A stretch of 64,000 nucleotides of DNA from positions 1-64,000 of the forward strand of contig CANSSP010000012.1 in assembly GCA_947649645.1 (NCBI GenBank). The letters run 5' to 3'. Below the pieces are notes generated by a model. The model ran no database searches, was not told where the DNA came from, and saw only the letters and a list, made by a program, of their open reading frames with translations. Positions 16,198 to 23,826 of the stretch are shown piece after piece; position 1 is the first letter of the stretch; each line of letters opens with the position of its first letter. Source of the DNA: an uncultured Roseburia sp. GTDB lineage: Bacteria; Bacillota; Clostridia; Lachnospirales; Lachnospiraceae. The position numbers and the translations under genes were made by a program.

Positions 16198-17331
16198 TTA
16201 ATTGCCCAGTGCCTCTTTCATCACATCAAACATAACATAGTCTTCCAGCGGCACTTCGCCTTCCACATCACCGCTCTCGATAAACATCTGCTGCTGTCTC
16301 TTGTAATACAATTCCATCGTGCCGTCATCGATACCGGTCTTTACCGCGTCCGAGCTGAACCACGTTGCGTCTCCTGTCTCAACCAGACATGCTTCCTTGT
16401 CCTTTGCGCACTGCGTCGCATACAGACCAACCGCGTAATCCCAGTTCTCTTCCTGTGCGGAATACTGCATCGCCTTATAAAGGGCACGGCTGAAACGAAT
16501 CAGAATATCACGGTTTTCTTCCGCATAACCGGGCAGGCAGATCCAGCTTGAAAGATTCACTGAATTGGTTGAAAATTCGATTTCCTTTGCGTCTTCTGTC
16601 GTCTCCAGAATCTGATTGCTGTACGGATTCCATGCTGTGCAGGCATCCACAGAACCGGAAGCCATTGCCGCCACCATGTTTGTCGCATCCATTTCGTACG
16701 CCTCAATATCATCCATGGTCAGACCTGCTGCCGCAAGCGCACCGTTTAAGGCAGTCTCGGAAGAAGACCCGCCGTTGTAGGCAATCTTCTTTCCCTTCAG
16801 GTCTTCCACCTTTTCAATTCCGTGAGAAGTCAGAACCACAATCTTATCCGTGCTGTGTACCGAACTGGGCGCAAAAATCTTTGCCTGTCCGTTGATGCAG
16901 AGTCTGTGTGCACCGTGTCCGATGTATGCAAGATCAATACTCCCGCCTTCCATCGCCGCAATCTCGGATGGACCGTCCGCAAACTCCCAGAGTTTGATAC
17001 TCAAACCTTCCTCTTCAAAGTATCCCTGATCGATTCCGGTCAGCACCGACCACAGAGACGCATAGTTCGGCATATAAGCGACATTCAGCTCTATGAGATC
17101 TGACGGCGCCGTATCATCCGCATCTGCAGCGGAGGTATCCTGCACCTCATTCTGCACATTATTGTCGGCTGCATCCGCGTCCGTCCCTGCATCTGCCCCC
17201 GCATCATTTGCAGGGGGCGTCTGATCTGCGTCTCCCGACGCGCCTTTGTCCTTGTCTCCGCCGCCGCAGGCAGCAAGTGAAAGTGTCATGGCTGCCGCCA
17301 GGAACATGGTACAAAACTTTTTCATTTTCAT
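16198..17331 (-). CDS. ABC transporter substrate-binding lipoprotein, SsuA/TauA-like
   Basis: Signal peptide with lipobox LSLAAC (Cys22), followed by a low-complexity Asp/Ala/Gly linker to about residue 75. The NMT1/SsuA-type binding domain then runs to the end: LNVAYMPNYASLW, GYFEEEGL, GSIDLAYIGHGA, LKGKKIAYNGGSSSETALN, ACTAWNPYSNQI. Family members bind alkanesulfonates, taurine, pyrimidine precursors or aromatic acids, so the ligand is open. It lies 84 bases after the ATPase gene and 102 before the DUF4838 gene, and is the only solute receptor of the operon. Confidence 0.88.
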   Translation of the reverse strand: MKMKKFCTMFLAAAMTLSLAACGGGDKDKGASGDADQTPPANDAGADAGTDADAADNNVQNEVQDTSAADADDTAPSDLIELNVAYMPNYASLWSVLTGIDQGYFEEEGLSIKLWEFADGPSEIAAMEGGSIDLAYIGHGAHRLCINGQAKIFAPSSVHSTDKIVVLTSHGIEKVEDLKGKKIAYNGGSSSETALNGALAAAGLTMDDIEAYEMDATNMVAAMASGSVDACTAWNPYSNQILETTEDAKEIEFSTNSVNLSSWICLPGYAEENRDILIRFSRALYKAMQYSAQEENWDYAVGLYATQCAKDKEACLVETGDATWFSSDAVKTGIDDGTMELYYKRQQQMFIESGDVEGEVPLEDYVMFDVMKEALGN

Positions 17332-17415
17332 TTTGATGTCCTCCTGTTATCAAAATATTTTAACTGCCCGCACCGTAATGCGTCACAGCTAAGTACATCA
17401 CTTTTCTGATCCCTG

Positions 17416-18207
17416 CTATTTTCTGACCTCCAGAAATTCCTTATACACCTCGTTCCAGATCTCTGCTTTCAGCTCCAGAAAATGCGGGTCAGACTTCGTT
17501 TCCTGCGTTCTCGGATAAGGAATATCGATATTTACAATCCGTTTGATCCGCCCCGGCCTCGCACTCATAATAATCACGCGCTGTGCAAGAATAATCGCCT
17601 CGTCCACATCATGCGTGATAAAGAAACATGTCTTCTTTTCCTTCTCCCAGGTATTTAGCAGCTCTGTCTGGAGCTGGACACGGGTCTGTGCATCCAGAGC
17701 TCCGAACGGCTCATCCAAAAGCAGTACCTCCGGGTTTGCCGCATATGCCCGCGCAATCGCCACGCGCTGTTTCATACCGCCCGAGAGCTCTTTCGGATAG
17801 GAATTTTCAAATCCTTTCAGACCTACTGACTCGATATACTTTCGCGCAGTCTCTTCCGCCTGGTCTTTCGGCACCTTTTTCATCTCAAGCCCGAACATCA
17901 CGTTTTTGATCACCGTCCGCCACGGAAACAATGCATACTGCTGAAACACTACGCCGCGCTCGACGCCCGTCCCTTCTATTCTCTTTCCGTCCAGATACAC
18001 CGCGCCGCTCGTCGGCTCTAAAAGCCCCGCAATAATATTTAACAGGGTAGACTTTCCGCATCCGGACGGACCGACCACACAGATAAACTCATTTTCCAGA
18101 ATATCCAGATTTGCTCCGTTTAACGCCACTGTCTTACCGCCGCGCCCCTGATACTCCTTTACCACATTGTCTATTTTCAGCTTTACTAGCTTATCGTTTC
18201 CTGCCAT
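17416..18207 (-). CDS. ABC transporter ATP-binding protein, SsuB/TauB-like
   Basis: 263 residues with Walker A GPSGCGKST (46-54), Q-loop VVFQQYALFPW, signature LSGGMKQRVAIARA, Walker B VLLLDEPFGALDA and switch FFITHDVDEA. QQYALFPW and the DEPFGALDAQTR block are characteristic of the sulfonate/nitrate/taurine importer class. Its start overlaps the permease end by 22 bases, implying coupled translation. Energises the importer with the SsuC-like and SsuA-like neighbours. Confidence 0.93.
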   Translation of the reverse strand: MAGNDKLVKLKIDNVVKEYQGRGGKTVALNGANLDILENEFICVVGPSGCGKSTLLNIIAGLLEPTSGAVYLDGKRIEGTGVERGVVFQQYALFPWRTVIKNVMFGLEMKKVPKDQAEETARKYIESVGLKGFENSYPKELSGGMKQRVAIARAYAANPEVLLLDEPFGALDAQTRVQLQTELLNTWEKEKKTCFFITHDVDEAIILAQRVIIMSARPGRIKRIVNIDIPYPRTQETKSDPHFLELKAEIWNEVYKEFLEVRK

Positions 18208-18968
18208 CCCGTCAATTTCCTTTCGATAATATCCACAATCTTCACCAGAATCAGTCCTATAATTCCCAGCATAATAATGTACATCAGCATCGGTGCGGAC
18301 TCAAACGAGTTTGCAAGAGAACGGATCCGCATGCCGATACCATACTGCGCGCCGGTCGACTCCGCCGCAAGCAACGTCGTAAGTCCTGCGCTCAGCCCCA
18401 GACGGACCGCCGTGATAATAAAAGGAACCGTTGCCGGACAGATAATCTTGACAAAAATATCAAAATCATTCGCACCGAGCACCCTGGCCGCCTTGATCAG
18501 GGTGACGTCGATATTTTTGATTCCCTGATAAATCGTAATGCTCATCGTCATAAACGTACAGATCCAGATCAGAATAATCGCCGGCTTCTGCCCGATACCA
18601 AAGATAATTACCAGAAGCGGCGCATAGCCCAGCGCCGGGATATTGCGGATAAAATTGATCCACGGTTCGATAATCTTTTGTACCGGCGTATACCATGCCA
18701 TTAAGAACGCGACCGGCAGGGCTGTGACAAAACCCAGTCCGAACCCCGCCACCACGCAGAACATACTGCTGCGGATATCTTTCCAGAACGCACCGCGGTC
18801 AATCATCGTCCCGATTGCAGGAATGACCTTATCTACAAATGGAAAGCTTCTGCCGGTAACCTCGCCGATGGAAAGCAGGAACCACACCAGCATCGCCGCG
18901 CAAAAGGACAGAAGCAGCCACACCTTATCATTAATCACTATTTTTTTCTTTTTCTTTTCTTCTCCCAT
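18186..18968 (-). CDS. ABC transporter permease, SsuC/TauC-like
   Basis: 260 residues with a basic N-terminus (KKKKKIVINDK) and about six membrane segments. The inner-membrane coupling motif EAARVLGAND of the family appears as KAARVLGANDFDIF, followed by ICPATVPFIITAVRLGLS, matching the BPD_transp_1 fold of sulfonate-type importers. Overlaps the ATPase gene by 22 bases. Confidence 0.92.
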   Translation of the reverse strand: MGEEKKKKKIVINDKVWLLLSFCAAMLVWFLLSIGEVTGRSFPFVDKVIPAIGTMIDRGAFWKDIRSSMFCVVAGFGLGFVTALPVAFLMAWYTPVQKIIEPWINFIRNIPALGYAPLLVIIFGIGQKPAIILIWICTFMTMSITIYQGIKNIDVTLIKAARVLGANDFDIFVKIICPATVPFIITAVRLGLSAGLTTLLAAESTGAQYGIGMRIRSLANSFESAPMLMYIIMLGIIGLILVKIVDIIERKLTGWQETIS

Positions 18969-19019
18969 TTTATACCCCCACTCTGCATATCTGGCACAGC
19001 TGTGTATCCGGATGCTTCT

Positions 19020-20513
19020 TTAACCACAGCACGGATGCCCGTGTCCGTCCCTTGTGTGGCTGTTCAGCGCCGGGTCCTTCATACACAGATGCACCGCAGC
19101 CGTTGTAAATGTCTTTGGCAGGGCCAGTATATTCGGCTCTGGGCCCACATACTTTTTCATCGCATCTTTTAAAGCCTCTTCCACCGTGGCTCTGGTTTTT
19201 AAACCCATCCCCCGCGCAATCCCCGGTTCTCTCGCACCGACGATATAAATCGCACTCGTGTGCTCCTCTGCCAGATGTCCGCAGCTCATCATGGAAAATC
19301 CGTGGAACGGGTGGAATGCATTCGCAAACCGATATTTCCGTATATACTCCTCATTCGTCGCAAAATACTCGCCGTATCGGTTCATATCCGGCAGAATATT
19401 CATTGAATCGTGCTGGAACATTTCATAGAGTTCCCTTAAATACGGCCATCTCTCCTCATGAAACCAGCCGTCGCAGATACTCGGAACAATAAATACACAG
19501 TGATCGCTCAGTATCCTCTTATGCCGGATCACCTGCGCGGAAAGAGCCTGCATCATCTGAATCGGATTCGTCCCCATTCCATCCCCGTAGTGAAAATTTG
19601 TCGGCATTCCGAATACCACGATATCATACTTCTTCTCCGCCCAGTGCACATATGTCCGCTTATCCGCCGCCTTCCAGCTCACCGGCTGCATTTCCCGCGC
19701 ATAGCCCGAATGGATCTCAATCTGCCTCGAATTTGTGTCGAGCACCGCGTCACAACAGAAAAACTTTTTCCCCATTTTCTCTTCCATCAGCATGCCATGG
19801 CGGTCAAACTTTTCGCGCATCCTGCTGCTCGTGGACACCGGAACAAAATCTTCCCGATGCATGACGTCGGGCACATGGTGGGCCGCGATGCTTCTCCAGT
19901 GGCTGATCCCGGTTGCACAGTGCTTATAGCCTCCGGAATACCCCCCATATGGATTGCCCTGCGTATGGCCGATCAGAATCGCCACATCGGCATCAAATAC
20001 GTATCTGTTCATAATAACATGATCACCGGCCTCTGTATATCCCAGATCAGTCAGATGCTCATAATCCTCACTGTCATGGCTTGTGATCTGCCCCGACGGG
20101 TAAAATTCGCCAAACAGCTCCTCTCCCAGAATGGTCCGCATCTCCGCCGTCGTCGCACGCGGGTGCAGGCCGTTTGAAAACAACAGCAGCACATCCTCTT
20201 TCCGGACGCCTGCGCTGTACAGTTCGTCCAGGCACGCGCGGATCGCCACTTTCCGATGAGAAGTCGGCTGATTTCCCCCTTTGACGATATCCGGAATGAC
20301 AATGACGACCTTATCCCCCGCTTTTGCGATCTCTGAGAGCGCAGGCATTCCGATGGGATTGCGTATGCTCTTCATCGTAGCCTCATAGAGGCTGTCCCAG
20401 TCCTGCGGCAGGCATTCCGGATCGCAGACTGTCTCTCCCGGAATAAAAACATCCGTCGTATCCGGAAGCTCCGCCTGCATCATTCCATGTCCATATTCAA
20501 ATTCCAGCTTCAT
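19020..20513 (-). CDS. LarA-family (DUF2088) nickel-dependent racemase/epimerase homologue
   Basis: LarA enzymes racemise or epimerise alpha-hydroxy acids with a nickel-pincer cofactor. Start at 20511-20513 (MKLEFEYG), with GGAGGG 5 bases ahead. Family features: KVVIVIPDIV, the catalytic-type region LFSNGLHPRATTAEM, SHDSEDYEHL, GGYSGGYKHCATGISHW and the later FHGFSMMSCGHLAEEH. 497 residues is longer than LarA of Lactobacillus (about 425). The extra C-terminus ends HTRDGHGHPCCG, a His/Cys-rich tail that could hold metal. No larB, larC or larE cofactor genes are in the window. In this operon a hydroxy-acid intermediate of sugar breakdown is a plausible substrate. Confidence 0.8.
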   Translation of the reverse strand: MKLEFEYGHGMMQAELPDTTDVFIPGETVCDPECLPQDWDSLYEATMKSIRNPIGMPALSEIAKAGDKVVIVIPDIVKGGNQPTSHRKVAIRACLDELYSAGVRKEDVLLLFSNGLHPRATTAEMRTILGEELFGEFYPSGQITSHDSEDYEHLTDLGYTEAGDHVIMNRYVFDADVAILIGHTQGNPYGGYSGGYKHCATGISHWRSIAAHHVPDVMHREDFVPVSTSSRMREKFDRHGMLMEEKMGKKFFCCDAVLDTNSRQIEIHSGYAREMQPVSWKAADKRTYVHWAEKKYDIVVFGMPTNFHYGDGMGTNPIQMMQALSAQVIRHKRILSDHCVFIVPSICDGWFHEERWPYLRELYEMFQHDSMNILPDMNRYGEYFATNEEYIRKYRFANAFHPFHGFSMMSCGHLAEEHTSAIYIVGAREPGIARGMGLKTRATVEEALKDAMKKYVGPEPNILALPKTFTTAAVHLCMKDPALNSHTRDGHGHPCCG

Positions 20514-20626
20514 AAAAACCCTCCATCTGTCTGTCCATGCAGACACTCAGATCATTGGATGCCCTCTGCTGCCCGCTTCCCGGCTGCCCCAATACATTTC
20601 TCCTATGCCGGTGCGGACAGCAGCGG

Positions 20627-21466
20627 CTAACTCCCCATATATAAACGGATAATTTCCAGATATTCCTCAGGATAAAAACCAATCTCCCCCTGAAAGCGCG
20701 TCAGCGCAATCAGTCCGCCGTCAATTTCCGGAACGGATGCCAGCATCGCGGCGTTTTCGGCTTTCAGCCCTCCTCCGTATACCACATCCATACCCCCGGT
20801 CTTCTCTTTCACAAAACGTGCAATCTTTGTAATATATTCTTTATCTGCAGGCGTCCTGCCCGGCCCGATACTCCACACCGGCTCGTAGGCAATCACAACC
20901 CTGCTCTTATCGATGCCGGAAAGCCCGGTATTAAGCTGCTCCCCCAGAACCGTCTCCCACTCCGGCTGTTCCTCCGCCGTCTCGCCGATACAATAAACCA
21001 CCTTAAGCCCCTCATCGACAGCGCACCGGATCTCCCTGTTCAGAAGACGGTTCACCGCAGAGGTGTCCTTTACGCCTGCTTCCAGAAGAATCCCCTTTTT
21101 GTCGTTCCGCTCCTCACAATGACCGATCAGAACCGCCTCGCATCCCAGCGCTTTTACCGCGGAAGCCGGTCTGTTCGTCGTAAACGCTCCGAAATTCCCG
21201 CCCGGCGCCGTATTCTCGCGGTATACGCCCTGACTGCCCAGCCGCACCGGACCGTCCGCCTTTCTGGCCGCCGCCGCGCCCAGAAGATGTGCTTCGGGCA
21301 GAAACTGTATAAACTCCACCTCAGCGGGGTCGTAATGCGCCAGCCCCTCCTGGGTGCTCTGCACGATATACGCCCCCCACGCCCCGACTGATGCCAGGCG
21401 GTTTACCCCGCCGGATTCCACCGGAACATCAAACCGTTTTAAATTCAGATAGATATGTTTCATCAT
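20627..21466 (-). CDS. Triosephosphate isomerase-family protein (sugar-phosphate isomerase)
   Basis: Start chosen at 21464-21466 (MMKHIYLNLKRF) after GGGAGAAAA; the longer frame reads into the upstream gene. About 279 residues. The TIM catalytic set is intact: Lys10 in LNLKRF, His116 in LIGHCEERN and Glu195 in AYEPVWSIGPG, with phosphate-loop VVYGGGLKAENA. The divergent sequence and its position inside a sugar operon, next to an aldolase, argue for a dedicated isomerase of the EryH/LerI kind acting on a ketose/aldose phosphate rather than the glycolytic TpiA. The aldolase gene ends 10 bases upstream. Confidence 0.8.
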   Translation of the reverse strand: MMKHIYLNLKRFDVPVESGGVNRLASVGAWGAYIVQSTQEGLAHYDPAEVEFIQFLPEAHLLGAAAARKADGPVRLGSQGVYRENTAPGGNFGAFTTNRPASAVKALGCEAVLIGHCEERNDKKGILLEAGVKDTSAVNRLLNREIRCAVDEGLKVVYCIGETAEEQPEWETVLGEQLNTGLSGIDKSRVVIAYEPVWSIGPGRTPADKEYITKIARFVKEKTGGMDVVYGGGLKAENAAMLASVPEIDGGLIALTRFQGEIGFYPEEYLEIIRLYMGS

Positions 21467-21476
21467 TTTTCTCCCG

Positions 21477-22163
21477 TCACTCGACAGCCGTGTTGTCCCA
21501 CGCGTTACAGAATGTTCCGATCCCCTGCGTCGTGTATGCATGTTTCATACTGTCCTTATACACGTCAAGTCCTGTCGTCACGATGTCGGCCCCGGCCACG
21601 GCGCAGTCAGCGATCTGTTTTGGTGTGCGGATGGCCGCGCAGATAATCTCTGTCTTTCCGTAAAAGCCATAATTTTTATAAATCTCAACAATATTGCGTA
21701 TGTATTCCCTGCAGTCCTCACCGTTGGCCTCTTTCCAGCCGATAAACGGTGAGACAAACATCGAGCCGTTCTTTGCCGGAAGTATCGCCTGCGCCGCGGA
21801 AAAAATCAGCGTCACATTCGTCCGGATCCCTTTCTCCTCCAGCTTTCTGGCCGCTGTGACCCCCGCCTCCGTAGCCGGAATCTTAATCACGAAATTCGGG
21901 CTGATCGCAGAAATCTTTTCTGCCTCCGCGATCATCTCATCCGCATCATCGATATGCGGATTGATCTCCACGGAGACCGGAAATACGTCGGCACCCGAAA
22001 GCCCTTCGGCCTTTATCCACCCGGCAATGTCGGTAACCGCCTTTAAAAACGGCTTCCCGCTCAACATAATATGTCTGGGATTTGTCGTAATCCCATCAAT
22101 TCCAAACGTCTCATACGCATAGCGGATCTCGTCCATCTTCGCACTGTCCAGAAAATATTTCAT
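21477..22163 (-). CDS. Transaldolase / fructose-6-phosphate aldolase-like protein
   Basis: 228 residues, in the size range of the short FSA/TalC/SftT group. MKYFLDSA (Asp6), GITTNPRHI, the Schiff-base Lys94 in FVIKIPAT, GIRTNVTLIFSAAQA and the C-terminal TTGLDVYKDSMKHAYT are all present. It should cleave or transfer a three-carbon ketol unit from a ketose phosphate, or a ketose sulfonate in the sulfo-transaldolase branch. The Gln/Tyr residues that distinguish aldolase from transaldolase chemistry cannot be judged without alignment. First gene of the ROK operon; promoter and operator lie just upstream. Confidence 0.87.
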   Translation of the reverse strand: MKYFLDSAKMDEIRYAYETFGIDGITTNPRHIMLSGKPFLKAVTDIAGWIKAEGLSGADVFPVSVEINPHIDDADEMIAEAEKISAISPNFVIKIPATEAGVTAARKLEEKGIRTNVTLIFSAAQAILPAKNGSMFVSPFIGWKEANGEDCREYIRNIVEIYKNYGFYGKTEIICAAIRTPKQIADCAVAGADIVTTGLDVYKDSMKHAYTTQGIGTFCNAWDNTAVE

Positions 22164-22202
22164 GCCTTCCCCTCCCGAAATTGTTGATTTTTCTTTTCCA
22201 TA

Positions 22203-22250
22203 TTAGTTAATTATTTTAATTAATTATACGATAGCACAATTTTACTTCAA
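22203..22250 (-). promoter_or_regulatory. Promoter and ROK-type operator of the 22.2-11.4 kb operon
   Basis: Minus-strand TTGAAG (22250-22245), 16 bases, TATAAT (22228-22223). The -10 box is embedded in an inverted repeat TTAGTTAATTA-TTT-TAATTAATTAT (22203-22227, 9 of 11 arm positions matching), similar in layout to AT-rich sites bound by ROK repressors. A repressor bound here would block RNA polymerase directly; the ROK gene lies 260 bases upstream. Confidence 0.6.
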
Positions 22251-22425
22251 TTGCAATAGAGAATTTGCTACATTTTTTACAATACATTTTTATTTCACTT
22301 TACTTTTTATAGTACATATTTCCCACAAAAGAATACAGCGGACCACTTTCACAGTATTCTTCTTCTCCGGCACCGACATTCCCGCCCAAAGCATCTTTTT
22401 CACACAGGACACTTTTTTATATGAC

Positions 22426-22466
22426 AAAAATCACTGCAGAATCCATAAACGGCTCCACAGTGATTT
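22426..22466 (-). terminator. Terminator of the ROK regulator gene
   Basis: Minus-strand AAATCACTG (22466-22458) pairs with CAGTGATTT (22436-22428) and runs into TTTTTG. It separates the regulator gene from the operon promoter at about 22250. Confidence 0.8.
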
Positions 22467-22487
22467 CGTATTTTTGTCTACGGCCTC

Positions 22488-23711
22488 TTAGACCGGTGTC
22501 TCCAGTTTCTCATCAATCGCCACCGCAACAGCCCCCAGCGCTCCCGCAAAGCGGTCGGGCCTTACAAAAGAAATGGTGGTTCCCGGATAAGCCGCGCTGT
22601 AAAGGCTGCTCTGCGCATGGTTCAGCAGAAGCTGCCGGTTGTCTTCATTTTGAAACAACATGCCGTCCATCAGCAAAATATCCGGTCTTGTAAAATGAAT
22701 AATATTGCGGACAGCGATCGCCAGCTTATGTACCGCATCCTCCACAATCCGGCACACATCACGGTCCCCCGCCGCCTGCGCCTTAAGAATCAGAACCATC
22801 TCAGGTTTTTTTTCATCGGCGCACATTTTTTTCAACGTCTGCGCACGCCCCTGCTCCATCTCACGCACACAATCATTAACGACCGCGTACTCACTCGCAT
22901 AGGCTTCCAGACAGCCATGATCCCCGCAGGTGCAGGCCCGGCCGGCCGGCTCGATCACCATATGCCCGGCCTCCCCTGCCCCGACCACCGAACCGCGATA
23001 ACCTGCGTTATTTAAAAACAGCGGGCAGGCAATGCCGGCCGACACCAGCATATAGGCAAAAGATGCTCCGTCTTCCAGCATATCCCGCTGGAACAGCTGG
23101 GCGCCCAGCCCACGTGCCACTGCGGTGTTCTCCAGCGTAATCCTTCCCCGGTACCCTGTCAGCCCGGCAAAATCATCGCATACGTTTTTATTCACCCACT
23201 GATAGCGGGCATTCACCTTAAGCATCCCGTGATCCCGGTCCACAAGCCCCGGCAGGCAGAACCCGGTTCCGCAGATTTCAGAAAGCTCCTTTCCGCTCTC
23301 GGAAAGACAGTGCATAAACTCCCGGGCGATCTGTTCCATCACGCTCTCGTAATCCGGCCCTCTCTGCTCTCCGCTCCGCACAGCCAGTGTGTTTCCACAA
23401 AAATCCGTAATACAGATATTCCAATAATTACCTTTCAGCTCCACACCCGCAAAACAATGCGCCGCCTCATTGATCTCCAAAAGCCTTGCCCGCCGGCCGG
23501 AAACTCCCGTCGTCTCTCTGGTACTTTTCTCCCTCAGAAGACCGTTCGCCAGCATCTGATTTATATTTGTAGTTATCGTCGGAAGCGTGAGCAGAAGACG
23601 TTCTGCAATCTCAGTTCTCTGGATCGGTCCATAATAATAAATCGTACGCAGAATCGCCGACTGATTCGAAGCTTTCACGCGCGGCAGATTATTTCCCTGT
23701 AACAACTGCAT
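22488..23711 (-). CDS. ROK-family transcriptional repressor
   Basis: 407 residues from the start at 23709-23711 (MQLLQGNNLPRVKASNQ, GGGGGTG upstream). Residues 1-80 are a winged helix (RTEIAERLLLTLPTITTNINQMLANGLL) of the NagC/XylR/Mlc kind. The rest is the ROK sugar-sensing fold, with GEAGHM at about 246-251 and the zinc motif CTCGDHGCLEAY (Cys260, Cys262, Cys267). It most likely represses the ten-gene operon and is released by an amino-sugar phosphate or a related sugar, as NagC is. The phosphate-binding N-lobe motif of ROK kinases is not evident, as expected for a regulator. Confidence 0.92.
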   Translation of the reverse strand: MQLLQGNNLPRVKASNQSAILRTIYYYGPIQRTEIAERLLLTLPTITTNINQMLANGLLREKSTRETTGVSGRRARLLEINEAAHCFAGVELKGNYWNICITDFCGNTLAVRSGEQRGPDYESVMEQIAREFMHCLSESGKELSEICGTGFCLPGLVDRDHGMLKVNARYQWVNKNVCDDFAGLTGYRGRITLENTAVARGLGAQLFQRDMLEDGASFAYMLVSAGIACPLFLNNAGYRGSVVGAGEAGHMVIEPAGRACTCGDHGCLEAYASEYAVVNDCVREMEQGRAQTLKKMCADEKKPEMVLILKAQAAGDRDVCRIVEDAVHKLAIAVRNIIHFTRPDILLMDGMLFQNEDNRQLLLNHAQSSLYSAAYPGTTISFVRPDRFAGALGAVAVAIDEKLETPV

Positions 23712-23826
23712 ATTCTGTTCACCCCCGATCATTTTACTTCTGCCCGGCCGCTTCTCCCGCCGCCAGACACAGGATCTCCCTTCCGGCTTTTGCTTCACAC
23801 CGGCTTTCGCCTATTCTACCTCATAA

